From the NCBI RefSeq assembly GCF_047638075.1, contig NZ_JBLJBV010000102.1:1-10795 (forward strand): a stretch of DNA of 10,795 bases. The letters are read 5' to 3'. This stretch comes from UBA6197 sp047638075 (lineage in GTDB: Bacteria; Pseudomonadota; Alphaproteobacteria; Rhodobacterales; Rhodobacteraceae). The notes beneath the pieces were generated by a model, which ran no database searches, was not told the origin of the DNA, and saw only the letters and a list, made by a program, of their open reading frames with translations. The position numbers and the translations under genes are program-made. Positions 1-6,637 of the stretch are shown in pieces (position 1 is the stretch's first letter; each line of letters starts with the position of its first letter).

Positions 1-181
1 CCTTGAAGGCGCCCGCCTTTTGCAGGTTCTCGCATTTGAAGAACAGCTCGGCGCCCGTCAGGTTGTTGATGAACTGCGAGGTCAGCACCGGGGTGCGGTG
101 GATATATGGCTTGATACGCTCATGCGCGACAAGCATATCGGCCAGCGTTGGGATATACATGGTCTGGCTATCCTTCATCAT
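1..181 (-). CDS. bhcB: BhcB, beta-hydroxyaspartate dehydratase (N-terminal 60 residues; gene runs off the left edge)
   Basis: This is the start of a PLP-dependent fold-type II dehydratase of the serine/threonine dehydratase family. The translated N-terminus begins MMKDSQTMYIPTLADM and continues through HRTPVLTS to FKCENLQKAGAFK, the family's PLP-binding region. The last complete codon in the window (4-2) is the lysine expected to form the Schiff base with PLP. In the beta-hydroxyaspartate cycle, BhcB removes water from erythro-beta-hydroxyaspartate to give iminosuccinate. Its ATG overlaps the bhcA stop as ATGA, with a purine-rich GAAGG just upstream, so the two genes are probably translationally coupled. 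A second ATG follows immediately, so the true start may be one codon later. On sequence alone this could be another threonine dehydratase-like enzyme; the name rests on its place directly behind bhcA with bhcR upstream. Confidence 0.85.
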   Translation of the reverse strand, partial: MMKDSQTMYIPTLADMLVAHERIKPYIHRTPVLTSQFINNLTGAELFFKCENLQKAGAFK

Positions 182-1365
182 GCCGCCTTCGCGGTCTGCA
201 ACGCGGTTGTGCGATACACCTCTTGTGCAGCGGCAACACCCGAGCCAAGCTTGATGTTCAGGCCCAGGTCAGCCATCACCATTTCAACGGTGGCCAGGCC
301 CGACAGGGTCATCACATCGGTCAGGCTGCCAAGGTGACCGATACGGAACACCTTGCCCGCGACCTCACCCAGACCCACCCCAAAGGCCACGCCATAAGCG
401 TCGGCGGCGCGGTTCACGATCGAGGTGGCGTTAAAGCCTTCGGGCGTGCGGATTGCGCTGACGGTATCGGAATAGACGTCCGGCGACTGTGCGCACAGAT
501 CCATACCCCAGGCACCAACCGCAGCACGAACACCGTTGGCAATGCGGTTGTGACGGGCAAAGACGTTTTCCAGGCCTTCATCCAGCAGCATTTCCGTGGA
601 CAGTTTCAGCCCGTTCAGCAACCCGACCGCCGGGGTATAGGGGTAGGCGTTGTTGGCATAGCCCTTGCCCATATCACGCACGTCAAAGAAGGTGCGCGGC
701 AGCGTCGCGGTTTCAATCGCCGCCATTGCCTTGGGGCTAAAGCCGACAATCGCCAGACCGGCGGGCAGCATAAAGCCCTTTTGCGAACCGGTCACGGCAA
801 CGTCCACGCCCCATTCGTCCATCCGGAAATCCATCGACCCGATCGAGCTGACGCCATCGACAAACAGCATCGCCGGATGCTTGGCCGCATCAAGCGCACG
901 GCGCACTGCCGCGATGTTCGAACGAACGCCGGTCGCGGTTTCGTTGTGCGTCGCCAGAACGACCTTGATTTCATGCGCCTTGTCAGCGGTCAGAATCTCT
1001 TCGTAGCGGTCAGCCGGAAGACCCGCGCCCCAGGGGGTTTCAACGACCTGCACATTCAGGCCATGGCGCTGGCACATATCAATCCAGCGCTGGCTGAACA
1101 TGCCGTTGCGGGCCGCCAGAACCTTGTCGCCAGCAGACAGCGTATTTGACAGCGCGGTTTCCCAACCGCCGGTCCCGGTTGACGGGAATACGAAGACTTT
1201 GGCCGTCTTGGACTTCAGAACCTGTTTCACACCCTCCAAGGCAGGGTGAAGAATTTTACCGAACAGCGGCGACCGGTGGTCGATCGTCGGCATATCGATA
1301 GCCTTGCGCAGCACTTCGGGCATGTTGGTGGGGCCGGGAATGAAGACTGGGTTTTGAAAGCTCAT
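178..1365 (-). CDS. bhcA: BhcA, L-aspartate-glyoxylate aminotransferase
   Basis: A 395-residue class V, PLP-dependent aminotransferase of the alanine/serine-glyoxylate aminotransferase group, complete and of normal length. Visible landmarks are the FIPGPTNMP start, PSTGTGGWE at about 61-69 (cofactor phosphate contact), the Asp of FVDGVSS at 170, and SQKGFML with the expected PLP lysine at 196. In the beta-hydroxyaspartate cycle it transfers the amino group of aspartate to glyoxylate, giving glycine and oxaloacetate; glycine is then condensed with a second glyoxylate by BhcC. The ATG is preceded by a strong AGGAGG (1371-1376, minus strand). It is first in an operon with bhcB (ATGA overlap) and divergent from bhcR. 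The same family includes serine-glyoxylate and ureidoglycine-glyoxylate aminotransferases. The bhcB and bhcR neighbours are what favour BhcA. Confidence 0.93.
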   Translation of the reverse strand: MSFQNPVFIPGPTNMPEVLRKAIDMPTIDHRSPLFGKILHPALEGVKQVLKSKTAKVFVFPSTGTGGWETALSNTLSAGDKVLAARNGMFSQRWIDMCQRHGLNVQVVETPWGAGLPADRYEEILTADKAHEIKVVLATHNETATGVRSNIAAVRRALDAAKHPAMLFVDGVSSIGSMDFRMDEWGVDVAVTGSQKGFMLPAGLAIVGFSPKAMAAIETATLPRTFFDVRDMGKGYANNAYPYTPAVGLLNGLKLSTEMLLDEGLENVFARHNRIANGVRAAVGAWGMDLCAQSPDVYSDTVSAIRTPEGFNATSIVNRAADAYGVAFGVGLGEVAGKVFRIGHLGSLTDVMTLSGLATVEMVMADLGLNIKLGSGVAAAQEVYRTTALQTAKAA

Positions 1366-1393
1366 GGTAACCTCCTCCGTTGGGTTGTAAATG

Positions 1394-1422
1394 AAGATAC
1401 GTGGATCGCCATTTTTTCACAA
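1394..1422 (-). promoter_or_regulatory. candidate promoter of bhcAB
   Basis: Read on the minus strand, TTGTGA (1422-1417) and TATCTT (1399-1394) lie 17 bp apart, each matching four of six consensus positions, at a reasonable distance from the bhcA ATG at 1365. An inverted repeat sits directly upstream of the -35 element, which would suit an activator. This was assigned by eye only, with no transcription-start evidence. Confidence 0.35.
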
Positions 1423-1424
1423 TT

Positions 1425-1446
1425 TTTTTGAAAACATTTTCCAAAA
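1425..1446. promoter_or_regulatory. inverted repeat in the bhcA-bhcR intergenic region, likely BhcR operator
   Basis: The core is GAAAA-CA-TTTTC (1430-1441), a perfect 5-bp repeat around two bases. It extends, after one mismatch each side, through four more T/A pairs to cover 22 bp. Read on the minus strand it contains TTTTGGAAAATG followed by TTTTCAA, close to the TGGAAA/TTTCCA half-sites often bound by IclR-family regulators. It abuts the proposed bhcA -35 and lies upstream of bhcR, so one site could serve both genes. BhcR of Paracoccus is reported to bind the bhc promoter region in a glyoxylate-responsive way. That this particular repeat is the site is my inference. Confidence 0.55.
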
Positions 1447-1455
1447 TCTTGAATA

Positions 1456-1485
1456 TTGGCATTTAATACGCTTAATCAGTATGTT
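1456..1485 (+). promoter_or_regulatory. candidate promoter of bhcR
   Basis: TTGGCA (1456-1461) and TATGTT (1480-1485) are spaced by 18 bp on the plus strand, about 75 bp before the preferred bhcR start. The -35 is good (five of six) and the -10 is weak. A better -10 (TATGAT, 1485-1490) is present, but its spacing to TTGGCA is too long. Low-confidence call from pattern alone. Confidence 0.25.
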
Positions 1486-1560
1486 ATGATTTTTCATTAA
1501 AATGGCATACTTTCAAATTTATCCTGAAGGTCCTGCTTGCTAATACAAGGAACTCAGAAA

Positions 1561-2376
1561 GTGGTTGTTCGCCCACGAACCAGAGGTCGCCCCAAAAGCT
1601 TTGACGGCGATGAGACACAAAACGTGATCCAGTCGCTTGACCGGGCCATCGACGTGCTGGAAACGCTCGCATCGGGCGGCAGCATGACCTTGTCTGATAT
1701 TGCCAAGGCACTGGATCAGTCCGCGGCAACCATTTACCGCGTACTGACGACCTTTCAGCTTCGCAATATGGCCGAGGTCAGCCCCACCACGCAAGAATGG
1801 TCCATCGGCCCCAGGGCGTTTCGAATCGGGGCCACCTTCTTGCGGCGCAGCAATGTCACGGCGCGGGCGCTACCTGCCATGCGCCACCTGATGGAGGCGA
1901 CGAACGAGACCTCTAACCTCGGGATCGAGAATTTGGGTTTGGTGATGTTCATCGGCCAGGTGGAAACCCACGAATCAATTCGTGCCTTCTTTCCCCCCGG
2001 CACCCAGGGCCCGATGCACGCCTCTGGCATCGGCAAGGCACTGCTCAGCACTTATTCCAAAGAACGGCTGGACCGGCTTTTGGCCACGTCGACGCTGGAA
2101 CAGTTCACGCCACAAACCATTGTCACGCGCGACCATTTGCAGGCGGAGCTGCAACAGATCCGCGCCCAGGGCTTTGCCTTCGACAACGAGGAAAAGGCAA
2201 TCGGAATGCGCTGCATTGCCGCCCCGATCCTGAATTATCAGGGCGAGGCGGTCGCAGGTATTTCCATTTCCGGCCCGTCGCACCGTGTCACCCCCGAAAA
2301 GGTGGCGCAGATTGGCGCGCTGGTGCGGGCGGCCGGCGAGGAAGTCTCGCGCAGCCTTGGGGCCGATATCGCCTGA
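1561..2376 (+). CDS. bhcR: BhcR, IclR-family transcriptional regulator of the bhc cluster
   Basis: From a GTG start this is 271 residues, normal for the IclR family. An N-terminal winged helix-turn-helix spans about 22-75 (TLSDIAKALDQSAATIYRVLTTF), preceded by an RPRTRGRPKSF arm. The effector domain follows at about 80-265 with MHASGIGKALL (152-162) and FDNEEKAIGMRCIAAPI (207-223). D208, C218, S235 and S237 have the same spacing as the residues I recall as contacting glyoxylate in E. coli AllR, which fits a glyoxylate sensor. It is divergent from bhcA with an inverted repeat between them. Start choice: GTG at 1561 has AAGGAA eight bases upstream. An in-frame TTG at 1537, adding eight residues, has a weaker AAGG. 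The 3' end is only six bases from the stop of the convergent allE-like gene. Confidence 0.9.
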   Translation: MVVRPRTRGRPKSFDGDETQNVIQSLDRAIDVLETLASGGSMTLSDIAKALDQSAATIYRVLTTFQLRNMAEVSPTTQEWSIGPRAFRIGATFLRRSNVTARALPAMRHLMEATNETSNLGIENLGLVMFIGQVETHESIRAFFPPGTQGPMHASGIGKALLSTYSKERLDRLLATSTLEQFTPQTIVTRDHLQAELQQIRAQGFAFDNEEKAIGMRCIAAPILNYQGEAVAGISISGPSHRVTPEKVAQIGALVRAAGEEVSRSLGADIA

Positions 2377-2382
2377 GGTGCC

Positions 2383-3219
2383 TTAGCGGGTCAGCCCCCC
2401 GCCAAAGCGCATATGGCGGTTCACGTCCTTGTAAAGCAGGTAGCGAAACGGCCCCGGCCCGCCGGCGTAACACGCCTGTGGGCAAAACGCGCGCAGCCAC
2501 ATGTAGTCGCCTGCCTCCACCTCAACCCAATCCTGATTCAGCCGGTAAACCGCTTTGCCTTCCAGCACATAAAGCCCGTGTTCCATCACATGCGTTTCGG
2601 CAAAGGGGATCACGGCGCCGGGTTGGAATGTCACAATCGTCACATGCATGTCGTGGCGCATATCGGCCATATCGACAAACCGTGACGTGGCCCATTTGCC
2701 ATCAGTGCCGGCCATCTCTGCAGGCGTGACATCGTTTTCATTCGTCACGAAGGCCTCAGGGGCGGGCAGGCCTTCGACATACTCATAGGCCTTGCGGATC
2801 CAATGGAATTTGGCCGCTACAGTCCCGCGGTTGCGGATGGTCCAGTTGCAGGCCGGTGGCAGAAAGGCATAGCCGCCTTCTGTCATGGTGTGGGCCTGAC
2901 CATCAATTGTCACCTCGATGGCACCCGCCACGACGAACAAAACCGCCTCGGCGCTTTTGTCCAGCTCGGGCCGGTCTGATCCACCGCCCGGTTGTACCTC
3001 TGCGATGTATTGCGAAAAGGTTTCTGCAAAACCCGACAGGGGCCGGGATATGACCCAAAACCGCGCGCCTTCCCAAAACGGCAGAAAGCTGGTCACAATA
3101 TCGCTGAATGTGCCTTTCGGGATGACGGCGTAGGCCGTGGTGAACATGGCCCGATCTGTCAGCAATTGAGTCTGTGGGGGCAGTCCACCCTCGGGGGCGT
3201 AATAGGTTCTGGACGACAT
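2383..3219 (-). CDS. allE: (S)-ureidoglycine aminohydrolase, bicupin (UGHY/AllE family)
   Basis: A 278-residue protein with two cupin domains. It is expected to hydrolyse (S)-ureidoglycine to (S)-ureidoglycolate and ammonia, the last deamination before glyoxylate and urea are released in purine/allantoin breakdown. The C-terminal cupin carries E208, H210, H214 (ETHVMEH) and Q248 (CPQACYA). These have the same spacing as the manganese ligands I recall for Arabidopsis UGHY (235, 237, 241, 275), so the metal site looks intact. The N-terminal cupin (about 60-140) has the usual SAEAVLFVVAGAIEVTIDG strand pair. The ATG has AAAGG six bases upstream. It lies downstream of the channel gene in the same direction (124-bp gap) and is tail to tail with bhcR. 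No other ureide gene is visible here, so its pathway role depends on genes elsewhere. Confidence 0.88.
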   Translation of the reverse strand: MSSRTYYAPEGGLPPQTQLLTDRAMFTTAYAVIPKGTFSDIVTSFLPFWEGARFWVISRPLSGFAETFSQYIAEVQPGGGSDRPELDKSAEAVLFVVAGAIEVTIDGQAHTMTEGGYAFLPPACNWTIRNRGTVAAKFHWIRKAYEYVEGLPAPEAFVTNENDVTPAEMAGTDGKWATSRFVDMADMRHDMHVTIVTFQPGAVIPFAETHVMEHGLYVLEGKAVYRLNQDWVEVEAGDYMWLRAFCPQACYAGGPGPFRYLLYKDVNRHMRFGGGLTR

Positions 3220-3343
3220 TTTCAGCCTTTCAGGTCACTCTATGATCAACTGCTATCAGACCCGCTACACCCCGGATTTCCAATGCCAATTGTAAGCGAA
3301 TGGGCATGAAGGTCTGTTTCGCAAAATTTGACAATAGAAACGG

Positions 3344-4027
3344 TCAATCTTTATTTTCGCATGAATATACTGCCGAACCCTCGCTTGGGGCTGGCGTGTC
3401 AAACAGATAGCGCCCCACCCCTACAGCAATCAGCGCCCCGATGAACTGAGCCGCCACCAGCATCGGAAACGAGTCTGGCGCCACACCGCCGGGCGTTGCG
3501 GTCAGCATCCGCCCCACCATCACCGCCGGATTGGCAAAACCGCCGGATGATGTGAACCAGACAGCGCAGGTCGCAAAGGCACCGACCAGCGCAGGGACTA
3601 GCGCCGCGTTGGCGCGCAGCCCGCCGCTGACCATCAGCACAAACCCAAAGCCCGCCACAACTTCGGCTATGCCCAACCCCGGCGCGTTTCGTTCGATTTC
3701 GCTTAGCTGCAACAGGGGCAGCCCAAACATCGCATGGGCCACAAGGGCACCCAGCACCGCACCCAGAACCTGCGCCGCGACATAGGCCAGTCCAACCCAG
3801 GCGCTGACGGTTTGCCGGGTATAAAAGTAAAGCGTTATCAGGGGGTTCAGGTGCCCACCAGAGATTGGCGTAAAAATGGTGATCAGGATGAACAGCGCAA
3901 ACCCAGCCACCAGCGACACCGGGATGTTGCCGACCAGTCCCAAGGGGGCCGCCGCCTGGCTGGCACCAAACACGGTCGCGGAAAGCACCGCAGTTCCAAG
4001 CGCTTCACTCGTCAGATTTTTCAACAT
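3344..4027 (-). CDS. MIP-family (aquaporin/aquaglyceroporin) channel with atypical selectivity filter
   Basis: A 227-residue inner-membrane protein of the major intrinsic protein family, with six hydrophobic segments and two half-helices. The first NPA box is NPL (61-63, GGHLNPLITL) and the second is canonical NPA (166-168, GGFANPAVMVGR). The residue after the second NPA, normally the selectivity-filter arginine, is Val169; the nearest Arg is at 173. Loss of that Arg is a feature I recall for Sinorhizobium AqpS, which passes methylarsenicals, so the pore is probably wider or less polar than in water-specific aquaporins. The transported solute is unknown. Urea or ammonia would suit the neighbouring ureidoglycine aminohydrolase, but nothing proves it, and no ars genes are in view. 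The ATG has only a poor ribosome site; the MLKNLTSEALGTA start matches the family. It could share a transcript with the downstream allE-like gene. Confidence 0.88.
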   Translation of the reverse strand: MLKNLTSEALGTAVLSATVFGASQAAAPLGLVGNIPVSLVAGFALFILITIFTPISGGHLNPLITLYFYTRQTVSAWVGLAYVAAQVLGAVLGALVAHAMFGLPLLQLSEIERNAPGLGIAEVVAGFGFVLMVSGGLRANAALVPALVGAFATCAVWFTSSGGFANPAVMVGRMLTATPGGVAPDSFPMLVAAQFIGALIAVGVGRYLFDTPAPSEGSAVYSCENKD

Positions 4028-4608
4028 GTGCTGTGACTCGATAGGGATCCACTGAACTGGCTGATTACCGCAGTTTTTTCATGCTGCCAAATCCTGTTAG
4101 CGACAGGACTGTTTCAGTGTTTTCAATATAAAGCGGACAGGGTTTCAAAGGCGTGTCGCTGTGTTTTTCCAGCGGGCCCGCAGCCGCCTTATATGTTCTT
4201 TCATCTCTATAGGGTTAGATACACGAATAACGAGTGTGCTGGCAGCCTTGGGCGGGGCGATCTTCTCCCCTTCGGTCGTTGCCGGGATGCGTGCCGCATA
4301 GGGGCCATGTGGGCCCATGCGGCACGCAACTTTCTTTTTGGAACCTCACCCGCGCATTCGCGTCTGAAACATCGGTTCAGCAAGGCAAAAGTCAGATCGT
4401 GCGGTGTGCCCGATCATGCGGCAAACCGAGGCGGTGCCGCGCAGTCAGGCCCTTTGCATCTAGACGCAGGATTGGCCCGACCTTCCTGCTTCACGCGGCT
4501 TTTGACCCGGATTCGTCACGAAACGTGCCAAAAAGCTGGATGTGACGCGGCGTTGAGGGTGACAACAGGGATCGTCAGCAGCAGATTGAGCCAATTAGGG
4601 GGCGTACA
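4028..4608. other. long intergenic region between the channel gene and fadH
   Basis: About 580 bp without a convincing protein gene. The plus-strand open frame beginning at 4193 has no ribosome site, is rich in Arg, Cys and His, and reads straight through a strong terminator, so I do not call it. The stretch holds a 6-bp inverted repeat TCCTGT-TAGCG-ACAGGA (4092-4108) upstream of the channel gene, a palindrome GCGGGCCCGC (4172-4181), an intrinsic terminator (4288-4339), and the fadH ribosome site AGGGGG (4597-4602). I could not assign a convincing promoter for fadH or the channel. Confidence 0.7.
4288..4339 (+). terminator. strong intrinsic (Rho-independent) terminator, plus strand, with no gene in front of it
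   Basis: The 5' arm TGCGTGCCGCAT (4288-4299) pairs perfectly with ATGCGGCACGCA (4317-4328), giving 12 bp. After a two-base bulge (AG, 4300-4301), GGGCC (4302-4306) pairs with GGCCC (4312-4316) around the loop ATGTG. Two bases after the stem comes TTTCTTTTT (4331-4339). On the minus strand no T-tract follows, so the orientation is clear. The nearest upstream plus-strand gene is bhcR, ending at 2376, with two minus-strand genes in between. Confidence 0.75.
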
Positions 4609-6624
4609 ATGACCAACTATCCACATCTGCTTGCACCGCTTGATCTAGGCCATGTTACGCTGAAAAATCGCGTTTTGATGGGATCGATGCACACCGGGCT
4701 GGAAGAGACCGGCGATTGGAACCGCGTTGCCGAGTTTTACGCCATTCGCGCGCGCGGCGGGGTTGGGCTGATGGTGACTGGGGGCATGGCACCGAACCGG
4801 GAAGGCGGCGTGTTTCCGGGTGCGGCGGGGCTGTTTTCGGCCCAGGACATCGCCAACCACCGGATGGTGACAGGCCGGGTGCATGCAGCGGGCGGGCTGA
4901 TTGCGATGCAGATCCTGCATGCGGGGCGCTATGCCTATGGGCCGGAATGTGTTTCGGCCTCAGCGATCAAATCACCGATTTCGCCTTTCGTGCCGCGTGA
5001 ACTCGACGAAGCCGGGATCGAGCAGCAGATCAGCGCCATCGTGACAGCCGCCGTGCGCGCGCGTGAAGCGGGGTATGACGGGGTAGAGGTGATGGGCTCC
5101 GAGGGGTATTTCCTCAACCAGTTTCTGGTGCGCCATACGAACAAACGGACCGACCGCTGGGGCGGCGACTATGCCAACCGGATGCGCCTGCCTGTCGAGG
5201 TGGTGCGCCGCGTGCGCGAAGCGACAGGTCCAGACTTCATTCTGATCTACCGCATTTCATTGATCGACCTTGTTCCCGATGGCTCCAGTTGGGATGAGGT
5301 GGTGGCGCTGGCCCGGGCAATTGAGGGCGCCGGCGCCAGCCTGCTGAACACCGGGATCGGCTGGCACGAAGCCCGCGTGCCAACCATCGCCACCTCAGTG
5401 CCGCGGGCGGCGTTTACCTGGCTGACAGCACGGCTGCGCCCCGAAGTGGGTATTCCGGTCATCACCTCAAACCGGATCAACACGCCAGAACTGGCCGAGG
5501 CGATCCTTGCCGATGGGCAGGCCGATATGGTGTCAATGGCGCGCCCGTTTTTGGCCGACCCCGACTTTGTCGTCAAAGCCGCCACTGGCCGCGCCGCAGA
5601 AATCGCGCCCTGCATCGCCTGCAATCAGGCCTGTCTGGACCATACCTTTGCGGGCAAGATATCATCGTGCCTGGTGAACCCCCGCGCCGGGCATGAAACG
5701 GAACTGACGTTAGACACGGCGGCCCGTCCCAAAACCATCGCTGTTGTCGGGGCTGGCCCGGCAGGGATGAGCGCGGCGATTACCGCCGCCCAGCGGGGGC
5801 ACTCCGTCACCCTGTTTGACCGCGCCGCAGAAATTGGCGGGCAACTGACCATGGCGCGGGTGATACCGGGCAAAGAAGAATTCAACGGCCTGACCGATTG
5901 GTACGCCACCATGCTGGCCCTGACCGGAGTAACCCTTGCCCTGAACACCGAGGCGACGCCGGATGCCCTTTTGCCGTTTGACGAGGTGATCATTGCCACA
6001 GGCGTCATTCCGCGTGATCCCGAAATCCCCGGCGCGGAACACGCCGTCAGCTATATCGAGGTTTTGAAGGGCAGCGTCACCCCCGGTCCGCGCGTTGCCA
6101 TTGTGGGGGCGGGCGGAATCGGGTTTGACGTTGCAGAGTTTTTGACCCAGCAGGGTGAAAGCCCGACACTTCATCTAGCGGAATGGCGCCGCGAATGGGG
6201 TGTGGGCGACCCCGCCCAACGCCCGGGCGGCCTGACCGAACCCCAGCCCGAGGCCGCCGCACGCACAATCACCCTATTGCAGCGCAAAGCCGAAAAACTG
6301 GGTCGAAGGCTGGGTAAAACGACCGGCTGGATCCACCGCGCCCAACTGGTGGCAAAAGACGTGAAGATGATCGGCGGCGTGAACTACGAACGGATTGACG
6401 CGCAGGGGCTGCACATCACCTATGGTGCCGCGCGTGAAAACCCCACGTTGATCAAGGCCGATACCGTGGTGCTGTGCGCGGGCCAACTGTCGAACCGGAC
6501 GCTAGCGGATCAACTGACCGCAGCCGGGCGCCCGCCCCATATCATCGGCGGGGCCGACGTAGCCAGAGAGCTGGACGCGAAACGCGCGATTGACCAGGGA
6601 ACCCGGCTTGCCGCGACACTTTGA
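4609..6624 (+). CDS. fadH: FadH, NADPH-dependent 2,4-dienoyl-CoA reductase
   Basis: A 671-residue flavoenzyme, almost exactly the length of E. coli FadH and collinear with it throughout. It reduces 2,4-dienoyl-CoA intermediates so that polyunsaturated fatty acids with even-position double bonds can complete beta-oxidation. The N-terminal FMN-binding old-yellow-enzyme barrel (about 1-330) carries Y167 (GSEGYFLNQF) and H253 (GIGWHEAR), the catalytic pair. Four cysteines at 335, 338, 342 and 354 form the [4Fe-4S] site. The C-terminal half has a FAD-binding GAGPAG (381-386) and a NADPH-type GAGGIG (500-505). All key residues are present. The ATG follows AGGGGG at six bases. It stands alone, with a long untranslated stretch upstream, and is convergent with the small gene whose stop is 13 bp away. 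I see no fatty-acid genes beside it. Confidence 0.96.
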   Translation: MTNYPHLLAPLDLGHVTLKNRVLMGSMHTGLEETGDWNRVAEFYAIRARGGVGLMVTGGMAPNREGGVFPGAAGLFSAQDIANHRMVTGRVHAAGGLIAMQILHAGRYAYGPECVSASAIKSPISPFVPRELDEAGIEQQISAIVTAAVRAREAGYDGVEVMGSEGYFLNQFLVRHTNKRTDRWGGDYANRMRLPVEVVRRVREATGPDFILIYRISLIDLVPDGSSWDEVVALARAIEGAGASLLNTGIGWHEARVPTIATSVPRAAFTWLTARLRPEVGIPVITSNRINTPELAEAILADGQADMVSMARPFLADPDFVVKAATGRAAEIAPCIACNQACLDHTFAGKISSCLVNPRAGHETELTLDTAARPKTIAVVGAGPAGMSAAITAAQRGHSVTLFDRAAEIGGQLTMARVIPGKEEFNGLTDWYATMLALTGVTLALNTEATPDALLPFDEVIIATGVIPRDPEIPGAEHAVSYIEVLKGSVTPGPRVAIVGAGGIGFDVAEFLTQQGESPTLHLAEWRREWGVGDPAQRPGGLTEPQPEAAARTITLLQRKAEKLGRRLGKTTGWIHRAQLVAKDVKMIGGVNYERIDAQGLHITYGAARENPTLIKADTVVLCAGQLSNRTLADQLTAAGRPPHIIGGADVARELDAKRAIDQGTRLAATL

Positions 6625-6637
6625 ACGCGGCGGCCGC

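Noticed and set aside
148..1149. Plus-strand open frame of 333 codons opposite bhcA
   Set aside because: Antisense to a fully recognised gene, His/Arg/Gly-rich, no ribosome site, no family resemblance. It is a shadow produced by GC-rich codon use.
4172..4181. GCGGGCCCGC perfect palindrome
   Set aside because: No loop is possible and no promoter or gene is positioned around it; such palindromes are common by chance at this GC content.
4193..4612. Plus-strand open frame of 139 codons whose TGA overlaps the fadH ATG
   Set aside because: The ATGA overlap is tempting, but there is no ribosome site, the product is Arg/Cys/His-rich, and the frame reads through a strong intrinsic terminator at 4288-4339.
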